Source of the DNA: Channallabes apus
Lineage: Eukaryota; Chordata; Actinopteri; Siluriformes; Clariidae
Length of the DNA stretch: 64,000 bases
Direction of reading: 5' to 3'
NCBI GenBank assembly: GCA_030522415.1
Contig: CM060112.1
Span: 6,479,001 to 6,543,000, forward strand
Shown in pieces: positions 43,336 through 53,762 of this stretch; within the stretch, counting starts at the first letter, position 1, and every line of letters starts with the position of its first letter. Made by a program: the position numbers and the translations under genes. The notes under the pieces are model-generated. The model did not search any database and had not been told where the DNA came from. It saw only the letters and a list, made by a program, of their open reading frames with translations.

Positions 43336-43545
43336 CTGAGTATGTTGCAACAACTGCCTTGGGATGCTCAAAAATAATGAGCTGTTCGAGCAGCTCAGCA
43401 TACAGCAGCTTCTTAATATCACACTCCATGACACTGAAATCCGATCAAAATCTGCAAGCAGCAATAAGTCATGCTTACAGCACCACTCAACCTGCTCTTA
43501 CATGGGGCAAATTGTAAACTGGTCAATGTTAAATTTCTTAGCCAT
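43223..43545 (-). pseudogene. Gag N-terminal fragment of a gypsy-type element
   Basis: The minus-strand reading starts at the ATG at 43545 (MAKKFNIDQFTI) and contains EQVEWCCKHDLLLLADF and, after a shift, IKKLLYAELLEQL. These align with EQFDQCRKDDLFSIAEFF and VKKILLDKLIEQQ of the intact gag at 53763-55490, so it is the same domain from a diverged relative. It has stops and a frameshift. Confidence 0.55.
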
Positions 43546-43654
43546 TTCAAAGGGGGGAAAAAAACACACCCTTATCACAAAGACATATGCCACCAGACAA
43601 ACACAAATGTACAGAATCAAATGGGATAGAGTGAAGGAAAGCACTGGATGAGGT

Positions 43655-43850
43655 CCCAAAGGAAGAATTACGCACACCCCATTTTGCAGTTATTTATTTG
43701 TTAAAAATGTTTGGAATCATACACCTGTACACCACTTTGTATTGGTCTTTCACGTGGAATTCCAATAAAATTGATTCATGTTTGTGGCTGTAATGTGACA
43801 AAATTTGGAAAAGTTCAAGGGGGCCGAATACTTTTGCAAGCCACTGTATA
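43655..43850. mobile_element. Tc1-like transposon end
   Basis: The text from ATTACGCACACCCCATTTTGC through GGCCGAATACTTTTGCAAGC and CACTGTA is the terminal part of a common fish Tc1-like family. Only one end is present. Confidence 0.7.
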
Positions 43851-44118
43851 CTACACTGTTTTTGTTTGCACCATTTTACCGTGAATGTCTGTTTTACACT
43901 TTTTATTTACTGTTACGGATGAGCCCCCAGGAAAGTGAATGAAACGAATTACCAAATTCATACTCCTGAAAGGAGAAAAAAAAGTCGTGTGTGTCATATA
44001 AACATGCTAAAACATTACGTGAATAGGGAAACGTCTATGAAACCCACAGTGGATGTGACATCGGTGGTAGCTCGATACCAATAATAGTATACACGGATCA
44101 TAAACCGTTGGTCTTCCT

Positions 44119-44285
44119 ATCTCGCTCGTCCGTTGCCAGTCACTGGCTAACAAGTGGGGGCTCGTCCGTTGCCAGTCACTGCTTAACAAGTGGGGGCTCG
44201 TCCATTTCCAGTTTCTGGTTAACAAGTGGGGGCTCGTCCGTTGCCTTTAACTGCTCCTAACAAGTGGGGGCTCGTCTGTTGCCAA
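44119..44285 (+). promoter_or_regulatory. Retroelement leader with four tandem primer-binding-site repeats
   Basis: TGGGGGCTCGTC recurs at 44155, 44191, 44227 and 44265 within units of 36-38 bp (AACAAGTGGGGGCTCGTCCG TTGCC...). A partial unit starts near 44123. TGGGGGCTCGTCCG is the start of the tRNA-Pro primer-binding site known from gammaretroviruses. Just upstream (about 44087-44117) a plus-strand YTDHKPLVFL peptide, typical of RNase H, is fused to the leader without an LTR. Confidence 0.75.
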
Positions 44286-44346
44286 GTATACTCTGCCTTT
44301 TTGTTTGTGTGCCTGCCTTCTTGGGTTGGACACTATTCGGTGGAAC

Positions 44347-44700
44347 ATGGCGTTTGACCTCATATCCTTTACGCTGGCTCCTAGCCTAGAACAGCTAGAC
44401 CAGTGTTGTAAAGATGACTTGCTCAGCATAGCAGGGTTTTTTTCAGATGAACATGCCACACAAATGTCTGAAAAGGGAGCTTAAAAAAATTATTATTGCT
44501 CAATTACTTGAACAGCAGATTTTGCCTGGAGTACCTGGAGAGTCTGCTGAGGACGAGGATGCTTCAACGCCGACGGAGGTCGACGGTAGGCCATTACCTG
44601 CACTGCAGTTGCCCTCCACGCCCCCCAAGCATAAGGTAACCACACCACCAGCAATAAAATTAAAAGTTGATAAATCAGAACAACTTTTGGTTCTAAAAAC
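44347..44700 (+). pseudogene. Gag N-terminal fragment, gypsy-type element, plus strand
   Basis: It starts MAFDLISFTLAPSLEQLDQC, frameshifts near 44440, continues LKRELKKIIIAQLLEQQILPG and PTEVDGRPLPALQLPSTPP, and ends at SEQLLVLK, where the inverted-repeat element begins. It is about 90% like the intact gag at 53763-55490 by eye, but in the opposite orientation. Confidence 0.85.
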
Positions 44701-44879
44701 GATGTCGCCATTAAAAACCTGCGTTTCGAGAAAAGGGATCCCGTGACTTGCCGCGGCTTTGCGCGGCTGCGTGCGGGAAGCTGTGAACATGCCCTTCATT
44801 ACCTGTAGGGGGCAGTCGTGTTTCAGTCTGAAGTATTGTGTGTCTACTGAAGCCGAAAATGTGTGCAAATTAAACTGCG

Positions 44880-44987
44880 CATGCGTGTTTGGAGTCGCTG
44901 TGCCCGCGCTGTGTATCAGTCGGTTGGGAATCATCACGGAGGTTACAACACGGCGTGGCTGCAGCTGGAGTTTGTCGTGTTCGAGGT
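44880..44987 (+). other. Exon-like segment with consensus donor inside the 7.6-kb element
   Basis: A GC-richer stretch near the left end runs into TTCGAG|GTAAGT at 44985, a near-perfect splice donor. It might be an untranslated first exon of the element's own gene or of a captured gene. No matching acceptor or coding exon was identified. Confidence 0.3.
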
Positions 44988-44989
44988 AA

Positions 44990-46727
44990 GTTTAGCTTTC
45001 TTTTTTGGATGTGATTCTCGCTTCCATGACTCCCAATAAATGTTCATCTTAATCTCAGGACGTACAATTAGCAATTTTTTTAATAGTGTGGAGATTCACA
45101 AAACACCGTTTTCGTGTAAAAAACTGAACCTACGGAGCCCCCATGGGTCCTGTGTGAAATAAATAAATAAATAAAATAATAACGAACCGAGCGCGCGGAT
45201 TAATACACCGAGATGTGTGTTTCTTACCCCCACCCCGAGTGAAAACGGCGTGTTCAGACAAAGGCTCGCCAGTTAGATGCCATTTCTGAACAAACTGAGT
45301 CGTGTGTGTTAAAGCATTAAATGATTTGGCTTGACTACAAGTGTTTACATGTTGTGTTTACATGTTCAGCTTAAAATGTTTTCATGCATTAAGGTTTCAA
45401 TGGCATACTTTTAAGTGCACTAGTCCAGAGTGCTGATTTGAAAGTTGCAACTTCATTGCTTCAGAGGGCTATTACGTTTTAACGTTTATACTACAGTTTG
45501 TTTAAAGTATTTTCTGCTGCATTTTATTTCTAAATGAATGCTGTATTTTATTTATTTATTATTTTACACAATTTTGTTTAAAACAAGTATTTCAGGCCCT
45601 GGTGCCGTGCAGTTTTTTTCTATGGATGCAAAATTTAGCTGAATGCACTTTTATTAAAAAGACAACTTGGATCTAGACTGTGAATGTCACAAATATTTGG
45701 TAATGTTGGTGAATAAACTGTTTAATAATATTTTAGTTGTGTGATTTATAAAAGATATAGATGAAATAATTACTTAAGTTTCTTTCCAAAACATAAATTA
45801 GCAATGTTTACATTATTATAGGGAGTAATATAAATTGATAAAACCAAGTAAGGGAAAATCTCACAAAACAAAATGATAGTAATTTCATAAAATCAAGGTT
45901 CCTGCTGATACAACAATGCATTAACTTTAGATTTATTTAAAATAATCAAGTAAGTTGTGCATTAAGTATAATTATGTAACTTTTACTTGATTAATTTTAT
46001 TGTTAATTTAATTAAGTAGATTTTACCTGACAATTACGGGTGAGTTTGTTTGTAGCATGCAGTAAAGTGTATGTGACACAAAAATATATATTTGTAATAT
46101 CGTGCAATCTCTGCTATCCGCTAGCAAACTTGAGCGATTCTTTTATTTTTTATATAATATAAAGTATGTTTACAGTATAAACTTTCTATGTACGGGTCCA
46201 ATCAGAAAAATTTAACCAGAAAACAGCATATTACATTGATTACATTGGCCTGAGGCTGGACAATGGAATAAACTGTGGGATAAACTGTAGAACTGAACAG
46301 AATTTTTTTTTCCATGTGACTTGAAAAGCCTTTCATCTAGTTAAATATAAATATTAAAACTCTGATCATGTTATCTAGTTTAATTTCGTGTTTTCGCTAC
46401 ATAAATAAGACAGTAGGTTCTCTATTCAACCCCTTTAAATTTCAAATGTAATCTAAAAATGGCCTAGCTTGTACAGGCTACTATACGCTCATCAGCAGTC
46501 GGCACCCCGCTGTAACCAGCAGATCAAAGGAGCAGTTATCGGCTGACACGTAGCCTTCTGAGTTTGGAGACCCACAGAACCCCCACTGTAATTCCCCCAT
46601 CTCACCTTTCATTCACATAAGGTGTTGTCAAACCGGTTTCCGGGAATGGGGTAGAATTGGGGGGTTTTAAAACAAACGAGCAGGCGTCTCTGCCTAAAAT
46701 GTTTTTCGCCAGCAAAACACCTTTCTC

Positions 46728-46776
<49 letters not shown>
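44990..46776. other. No gene seen
   Basis: AT-rich interior of the 7.6-kb element. A (TC)n(TA)n tract at about 46728-46776 is where the Tc1 element landed. Confidence 0.45.
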
Positions 46777-48393
46777 CAGTGGTGTGAAAAACTATTTGCC
46801 CCCCTCCTGATTTCTTATTCTTTTGCATGTTTGTCACACAAAATGTTTCTGATCATCAAACACATTTAACTATTAGTCAAAGATAACACACGTAAACACA
46901 AAATGCAGTTTTTAAATGAGAGGTTTTATTATTTAGGGAGAAAAAAAACTCCAAACCTACATGGCCCTGTGTGAAAAAGTAATTGCCCCCTGAACCTAAT
47001 AACTGGTTGGGCCACCCTTATCAGCAATAACTGCAATCAAGCGTTTGCGATAACTTGCAACGAGTCTATTACAGCGCTCTGGAGGAATTTTGGCCCACTC
47101 ATCTTTGCAGAATTGTTGTAATTCAGCTTTATTTGAGGGTTTTCTAGCATGAACCGCCTTTTTAAGGTCATGCCACAACATCTCAATAGGATTCAGGTCA
47201 GGACTTTGACTAGGCCACTCCAAAGTCTTCATTTTGTTGTTCTTCAGCCATTCAGAGGTGGATTTGCTGGTGTGTTTTGGGTCATTGTCCTGCTGCAGCA
47301 CCCGAGATCGCTTCAGCTTGAGTTGACGAACAGATGGCCGGACATTCTCCTTCAAGATTTTTTGGTAGACAGTAGAATTCATGGTTCCATCTATCACAGC
47401 AAGCCTTCCAGGTCCTGAAGCAGCAAAACAACCCCGGACCATCGCACTACCACCACCATATTTTACTGTTGGTATGATGTTCTTTTTCTGAAATGCTGTG
47501 TTACTTTTACGCCAGGTGTAACGGGACACGCACCTTCCAAAAAGTTCAACGTTTGTCTCGTCTGTCCACAAGGTATTTTCCCAAAAGTCTTGGCAATCAT
47601 TGAGATGTTTTTTAGCAAAATTGAGACGAGCCTTAATGTCCTTTTGCTTAAAAGTGGTTTGCGCCTTGGAAATCTGCCATGCAGGCCGTTTTTGCCCAGT
47701 CTCTTTCTTATGGTGGAGTCGTGAACACTGACCTTAATTGAGGCAAGTGAGGCCTGCAGTTCTTTAGATGTTGTCCTGGGGTCTTTTGTGGCCTCTCGGA
47801 TGAGTTGTCTCTGCGCTCTTGGGGTAATTTTGGTCGGCCGGCCACTCCTGGGAAGGTTCACCACTGTTCCATGTTTTTGCCATTTGTGGATAATGGCTCT
47901 CACTGTGGTTCGCTGGAGTCCCAAAGCTTTAGAAATGGCTTTATAACCTTTACCAGACTGATAGATCTCAATTACTTTTGTTCTCATTTGTTCCTGAATT
48001 TCTTTGGATCTTGGCATGATGTCTAGCTTTTGAGGTGCTTTTGGTCTACTTCTCTGTGTCAGGTAGCTCCTATTTAAGTTATTTCTTGATTGAAACAGGT
48101 GTGGCAGTAATCAGGCCTGGGGGTGACTACAGAAATTGAACTCAGGTGTGATAAACCACAGTTAAGTTATTTTTTAACAAGGGGGGCAATCACTTTTTCA
48201 CACAGGGCCATGTAGATTTGGAGTTTTTTTTCTCCCTTAATAACATAAACCTTCATTTAAAAACTGCATTTTGTGTTCAATTATGTTATCTTTGACTAAT
48301 AGTTAACGGTTTTTGATGAGCAGAAACATTTAAGTGTGACAAACATGCAAAAGAACAAGAAATCAAGAAGGGGGCAAATAGTTTTTCACACCA

Positions 48394-48396
<3 letters not shown>
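46777..48396 (-). mobile_element. Tc1 transposon, full length (1620 bp), in a (TA)n tract
   Basis: The ends CAGTGGTGTGAAAAACTATT and its inverted partner (..AGTTTTTCACACCACTG) are almost perfect, flanked by TA in a TA microsatellite. Inner motifs GGGCCACCCTTATC and CACAGGGCCATGTAG are also mirrored. The single transposase is on the minus strand. Both termini are intact, and there is little decay. Confidence 0.93.
46996..48017 (-). pseudogene. Tc1 transposase with a frameshift
   Basis: It starts MPRSKEIQEQMRTKVIEIYQ at 48017. The two DNA-binding helix-turn-helix parts follow (GYKAISKALGLQRTTVRAII; GRPTKITPRAQRQLIREATK). Near 47570-47640 the register changes. The catalytic domain continues with WTDETNVELFG (first D), LQQDNDPKHTS (second D) and SPDLNPIEMLWHDLKK (E), a DD34E triad, ending GGPTSY at 46996. 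About 340 codons is the usual Tc1 length. Family role: cut-and-paste at TA. One shift apart, the gene looks complete. Confidence 0.92.
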
Positions 48397-48440
<44 letters not shown>

Positions 48441-49689
48441 ATTCAGGGCTATTTATGATGGAGACACCTTTTTACGTTTTAAATATGTAAAACCTCCGCT
48501 GCGTGTATTCATTCACAGGCTGCAGCGCGCGCACAGAGAAATAGGAGACTGTGGTGTATGAGTGGATTGGAGAGAAGAGAGCTGTTCAGTTACTAGAAAA
48601 TATATATATATAAACATATGATCTTTTTGAGTTATAATGTTTTTTTTAATTATTCATAAGAAAACCTTTCAGTTTTGTAAATATTCTAGTTATAGTGTGT
48701 TGTGTTTTTCTTTAGGTTAAACGGTTTTGAGAATTAGACCATCCAGCTAAGATAAATATTATGTCGTTGATTGATAAAATCTGGATTAAGGATAATTTAT
48801 TTTATTTAATTTGTATTTTTCACCTCCCCCCCCCCTGAGGGATTGCCACCTTATTGTGGTCAGGGGGTTTGCGTGCCACAGTGACCTTAAGAGCTATACC
48901 AACAGGAGCTTAGTCTTTGGAGGTGGGGGATGCATGTTGAAATGCAGACTTTTTAACCCAAGACTATATAAGTTTTTACAGTACTTAGATAAGGGGGAAT
49001 CAAAAACTGCCCCCAAAAATGTTTTACTGCAAGTTTGAAAAACCCACTCTCACATCACCTAACACACACACAAATTATTTGCAAACCGGTTTCGCTGACA
49101 CTTTGAGTGTAATTCATAAATTTACTGAACATATTCAAATAAACACACCATACGGTAGTTGTCCTGAGATTTAACATTGTTACCAATAATAGGCTGAGGC
49201 ATTCTCTGTCCATGCTCATAAGGAATCCCTCAATGTTTTTCAATTAGGGGACAGAAGCAGATCAGCCATGTTGTAGTTCAGGTGAAGAGGCGAGTTCACA
49301 GGAGGTCAATCTGAATGTTGATTATACAGTATATAACATATAATACAGTATGTGTGCTTGTATTATACATGTTGATTATACTAATATTTAGCATTATGAG
49401 GAGTGATAGGCTGAGGATGTAAGTGATTCATTAGTGTTTTTGGCAAAAGTTTTGAACTGACATTTCACTTTTTTGTCACGCTATTTCATCAGGTGGCAAT
49501 GCTGTCCGGTCCTAGTGCAGTCAGAGGGGAAGAGTTAGGGTCAAAGCCATTGTTCACCCCCAAAAAAACTTTACTCACTATTTACTCCTTAAGTGGTTCC
49601 AAACTTTAATGATTTTCTTTATTTTGTTGAATACAAAATAAGATATTGGGGAAAAAAGGGGATTGGGGGATGGGGTATTAGTTGGAGTC

Positions 49690-49751
<62 letters not shown>

Positions 49752-50428
49752 TGTATATATGGAAATATAATTAATATTTTCGTGTTTAATTACAAATAAA
49801 AAACATTTTAATGGTTAGTGATTGTTGCAGACATTTACACTATTTTTGAGAACTATTAAGTTCTCCTTCAACGTGTCATAGCCGATAACTGCCCCTTTGA
49901 AGCCTTTGAATGGTGTTAAAAATACTTGCAAAACAAGTATTGCAGCCATACATTGGAGGGAACTTCTGAGGTGGTCAGTGATTGATGGCACGGTCGGTCG
50001 GAGGGGGTTGTGATCACACCTATAGATCTTTTGTTCTAGGCTATCGGTCAAATATCTCTCCACTTGTAAGCAAAAACATGCAAGGGATTTCAGCATCTCG
50101 ACGCACATACTAAGCTGTTTATAAAGTAGACGCTGTTTGTTTTTTCATTTTGTAATCTTTCCCGTGTTTACCGTGTACTGTACAATGTATATTCATTTTT
50201 TAATGAATTACTGTAAATAAACTACACATTCCGTTGATTTACCAGAAATGACTTTTCTGTTTTTTGTGTGTGCTAAACTAAACTTCAGGGTCAAAGTAAT
50301 AGCGATTTTATTTGAAAAGTATTATATATTTACAATGCTGATAAGTTCAAGTTTAGATTCATATATAAACTGCTTCAAAGTCTTTCCGTGACCGCTGAAA
50401 TCCGACAGACGCAGGGCTCAAGGGAGGT

Positions 50429-50474
<46 letters not shown>

Positions 50475-52298
50475 ATGTGTGTGTGTGCTCGTGTGCTGCA
50501 GCCTGTCCTATTTCAGCGGATTTTTCTGCTACCGCAGATCAGTTTATCAACTTGTAATATATACATTTTAGGAATATATTAACATGTGCAGACATTTAAG
50601 AGTGCGCTGCCCTCTCTTGCCCCTGCGTAGAGCCTACACACACACACACACACACATCTATCTATCTATCTATCTATTATATAAATACACATTTGGAATC
50701 TGCATCTACATTTTCTGTTACAAGTATAGAATTAGGTTCAGCTGAGACTCATGATCAATGGTGTTAGGGTACTTATGTAGTGATAATTAGTTTCAGCCAG
50801 ATCAATAAAACTAACAATGGACTATGACACTCTTGAGAGGGGATATGAAGGTGTTATTCATTTATTTATTCTCTACAAGGGTGCGAACTACAATACAGAC
50901 CAAACTATAACTTATACTACTATAAAAATTCTAAATATAAACATAAACAAAATACAGCTTTTTTTCCTCAGAGGTAAACGGAAAAGTGAAGTTGTTCAGC
51001 TGTTCACTGTCACTGCAGCTTCTTCAAAGTCTTCCCACTCCGTGACCACTGAAATCCGACACGACACCACGTTAGGCTACGTCTTGACTCATTTGTATAC
51101 CGACGGTGATTGGATGTTTCCCGAGGGCTCAGGGGAGTGTGTGTCTCTGTGTGTGTGTGTGTGTGTCTATGTGTGTGCGTGCGCGTGGGTACTTGTTCTA
51201 CTGTTATAAAAACTCTAAATATAATCAAACAAAATACAGCTTTTTTTTCAGAGGTAAACGGAAAAGTGAAGATGTTCAGTGTCACTATGCAGATGTTACA
51301 CTCAGTGGAGTTACCGAAATCATTGATTTAGTCCTCATTGAGCTTTTGTTCCTCTTATGTGAACATAAACAGTGAAACATTCCACAGGTTTATAATACAC
51401 CGCGGCCAAGTGAACCACGTTCCCGTCGAACGAAACGAGGCATAATCGTCGTGTTTGCTTCGGTTATGACACACCATAGTTTATTACCTGCTGTGGTAGA
51501 TCTGAATATTTATTCAAACACAATAATAAAGCTTTATATCCTCAGGAGGGCTCAGTACATTGTTTTAGCGATAGTTTCACGGAAGCGAGTTCAGAACTAA
51601 TCTAACCAAACCAAAAAAAAAAAACATCCGAAGCTTCAAATAGAATGAACGAACTAATGAAATTGATAAATATGTAATTGATATACTGTATATACAGACG
51701 TGTGTGTGTGTCATTTTAATTCAAATGAACATTTTAATGCTTTCTGATACACTTATCAACTTATCCACATACACTTATCAACACAAACTCTCCGTGCACG
51801 CACACACAATCTCTAAAAAATTAATATTAATAACATACATATACAAATAAACAAATGTAGGTGTAATAAAAGTAGTCGTGATGTCAGTACTCGCCCAGCA
51901 AACCAGCCTTTTGCAGCGGCTTAAAACGTATGAATTATCTTCAAATATACAAAAAAAAAGCGAAAAGACACTCGATTATTATGCATAGGTTATTTGTTTA
52001 ATTCAAAAAGTTCATAAAAACACTTTAAAACGAGAGAAAAACTGTTAAAATCCTCGTTCGCCTTCTCAGCGTTAGGTAGCGAGTGACGTCATGATTTGAA
52101 TCTGAATCCCACCGGGGAAACATAGGGAAACTGACTTTCCCGGACCACCGTCTTTTAGATAAAGTCCTTCTATGCGCCATCTGGCGGATATTCAGTGAAG
52201 CACAACACATTTATTTTAAATTCCCGAATGTTGCCTCCGGCAAGTCGCGGCAAGCCGCGCGCTAAATTGCGGCATACCGCGGGAAAACACGCAGGGTT
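48397..52298. other. No gene seen; microsatellites and a local duplication
   Basis: It contains (TA)n at 48396-48434, (GT)n at about 49690-49745 and 50427-50462, and (CA)n then (TCTA)n at about 50637-50677. Segments near 50930-51010 and 51205-51290 (AAATACAGCTTTTTT..CAGAGGTAAACGG) are duplicates of each other. So are the CTGAAATCCGAC..CTCAGGGGAG / CTGAAATCCGAC..CTCAAGGGAG stretches near 50390 and 51045-51140. No frame has a supported product. Confidence 0.5.
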
Positions 52299-52559
52299 TT
52301 AAGGGCGACATCTGTATGTATAATGTACAACTACAAAACCCTGTTGGTAGCACGTTGGGTCACCTTGAGTTATATTATCTAGCTTAGTGCTGTAGTAAGC
52401 TAGGGACTGGTTTTTCCTATCACTGCAAGTTTCCTGTATCAGTATAGCTGAGGCAGATCCATCAGCTTGGTTCACTACATACCGATAGAACGGATTGCTA
52501 TAATCAGGTACTGTATACCTAAAGTAGGTGCAGTCTGCATTTCTTTTTGATGGATTCAA
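52299..52559 (-). pseudogene. RNase H fragment of the gypsy-type element
   Basis: The minus-strand reading has DGSASAILIQE and SLAYYSTKLDNITQGDPTC, which match the start of a retroelement RNase H (ADASxxAxxxxL.Q and AYxSxxLD types). It is cut at 52313 by the 7.6-kb element. It lies downstream of gag-protease in the same orientation, so it is the remnant of this element's pol. Confidence 0.65.
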
Positions 52560-53762
52560 ATGCTAACAGTATATCTGTGTTCTATTTTAAGGTAGAACTT
52601 AGATCTTGCAGTTTTCTTTTCTCATTATTATCTCCCATAGTGGACCTGTTTTTCCTGCATATTCCTCACTCCAGTCAGCATAATACCTGTTAACCCTAGA
52701 AAGCCATCACTGTTTACCGGCTGTGACACTGGTGCCTTACTTATGCCTTCTAATTATGTATGTACTACGGCTGTCGTATCATGTGAAATTAGTCACCTTA
52801 ACAATTTAACTTGAGGCTTACAGTATTGTACTTTAGTTTATGACATTTTATGACCTCCTTACTAGCTTACGGTGTACCTTAATGGAATCATTCTGGCATG
52901 TTTCTAATGATGATAGACATATTAAACAGTCACCCATATGCTGACCCAGGCTATCTTCTATCCTTTAACCTCCTAAATCAGCTTCCACCTCTGATTGAAT
53001 ATATACAGTGAATGTTTGAACCACCGTGGCATTTTTGGTATCTATTTTGTCAACTGACACTTGTAAATGCAAATAAATGCAGTAGTTTACTCTTTTCTGC
53101 CATTTGAACACTGAAGAAGGCTTGAACAAATATCATTACAATAAAATATTTGGCTTAGGGAGGGACATTAGTCAGCAGTGTGTGTGGATTTGGAACTTCT
53201 GCTGGATACTTTCCTGTTTTACTAGTAACTGCATGCAAATTATGCACATGATGCCATTTATTTGTACCTGGCTTAATCACTGGGAAAAATAGGAGTATTG
53301 CAACAACTGGTCTCTTTTAGCACAGATGCTTTTACAAGGCCTTCAATAGTGTTCTACATACCCGCTTTTGCCTCAGGTCGTAAAGCATATTGTCTTACTC
53401 TGGGCAGTTCTACAGTACATCTGGTTTACGTTGTACTTGAAGTTGGCTGGCTGATTTAAGTAGGCCTACATCTGTATCATGTTTAGACTATAATTCAGAT
53501 GGGACTTGACTATCCATTTGCCTATATAGCTAATTTCCCACAGTAGATTTCAGATGCTGATGCCATTTGTGTTTGTGACTTGTGGCTAACTACAACTTCT
53601 TTAAGAAGTATGAATCAATTTATTACCACACAAGATTTTTACACAGGTTTTATCTGCAGAATGAAATCAACATAAATCCTATGAGCTGCAATTCTATTCT
53701 GCAGTCCATACAATGTCACCTAAAGAACAGAATCAGTTAAATTGAACCACCTTTTTACAAAA
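52560..53762 (-). pseudogene. Decayed pol region between gag-protease and RNase H
   Basis: No continuous frame is left. Position and orientation make it the former reverse transcriptase region, but I cannot point to a catalytic motif. Confidence 0.35.

Larger units (their letters stand above)
44701..52312. mobile_element. 7.6-kb inverted-repeat element, no transposase recognised
   Basis: The ends GATGTCGCCATTAAAAACC (left) and GGTTTTAAGGGCGACATC (right) are inverted. Just inside each end is a GC-rich run of GCCGCG/GCGCGGC palindromes. No target duplication is visible. The interior is AT-rich with microsatellites and a Tc1 insertion. It has no frame that I recognise. Confidence 0.6.

Noticed and set aside
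48820..49040. Repeat beginning TGAGGGATTGCCACCTTATTGTGG as a new element
   Set aside because: It resembles a dispersed fish repeat, but no ends, target duplication or second copy occur in the window, so it cannot be supported here.
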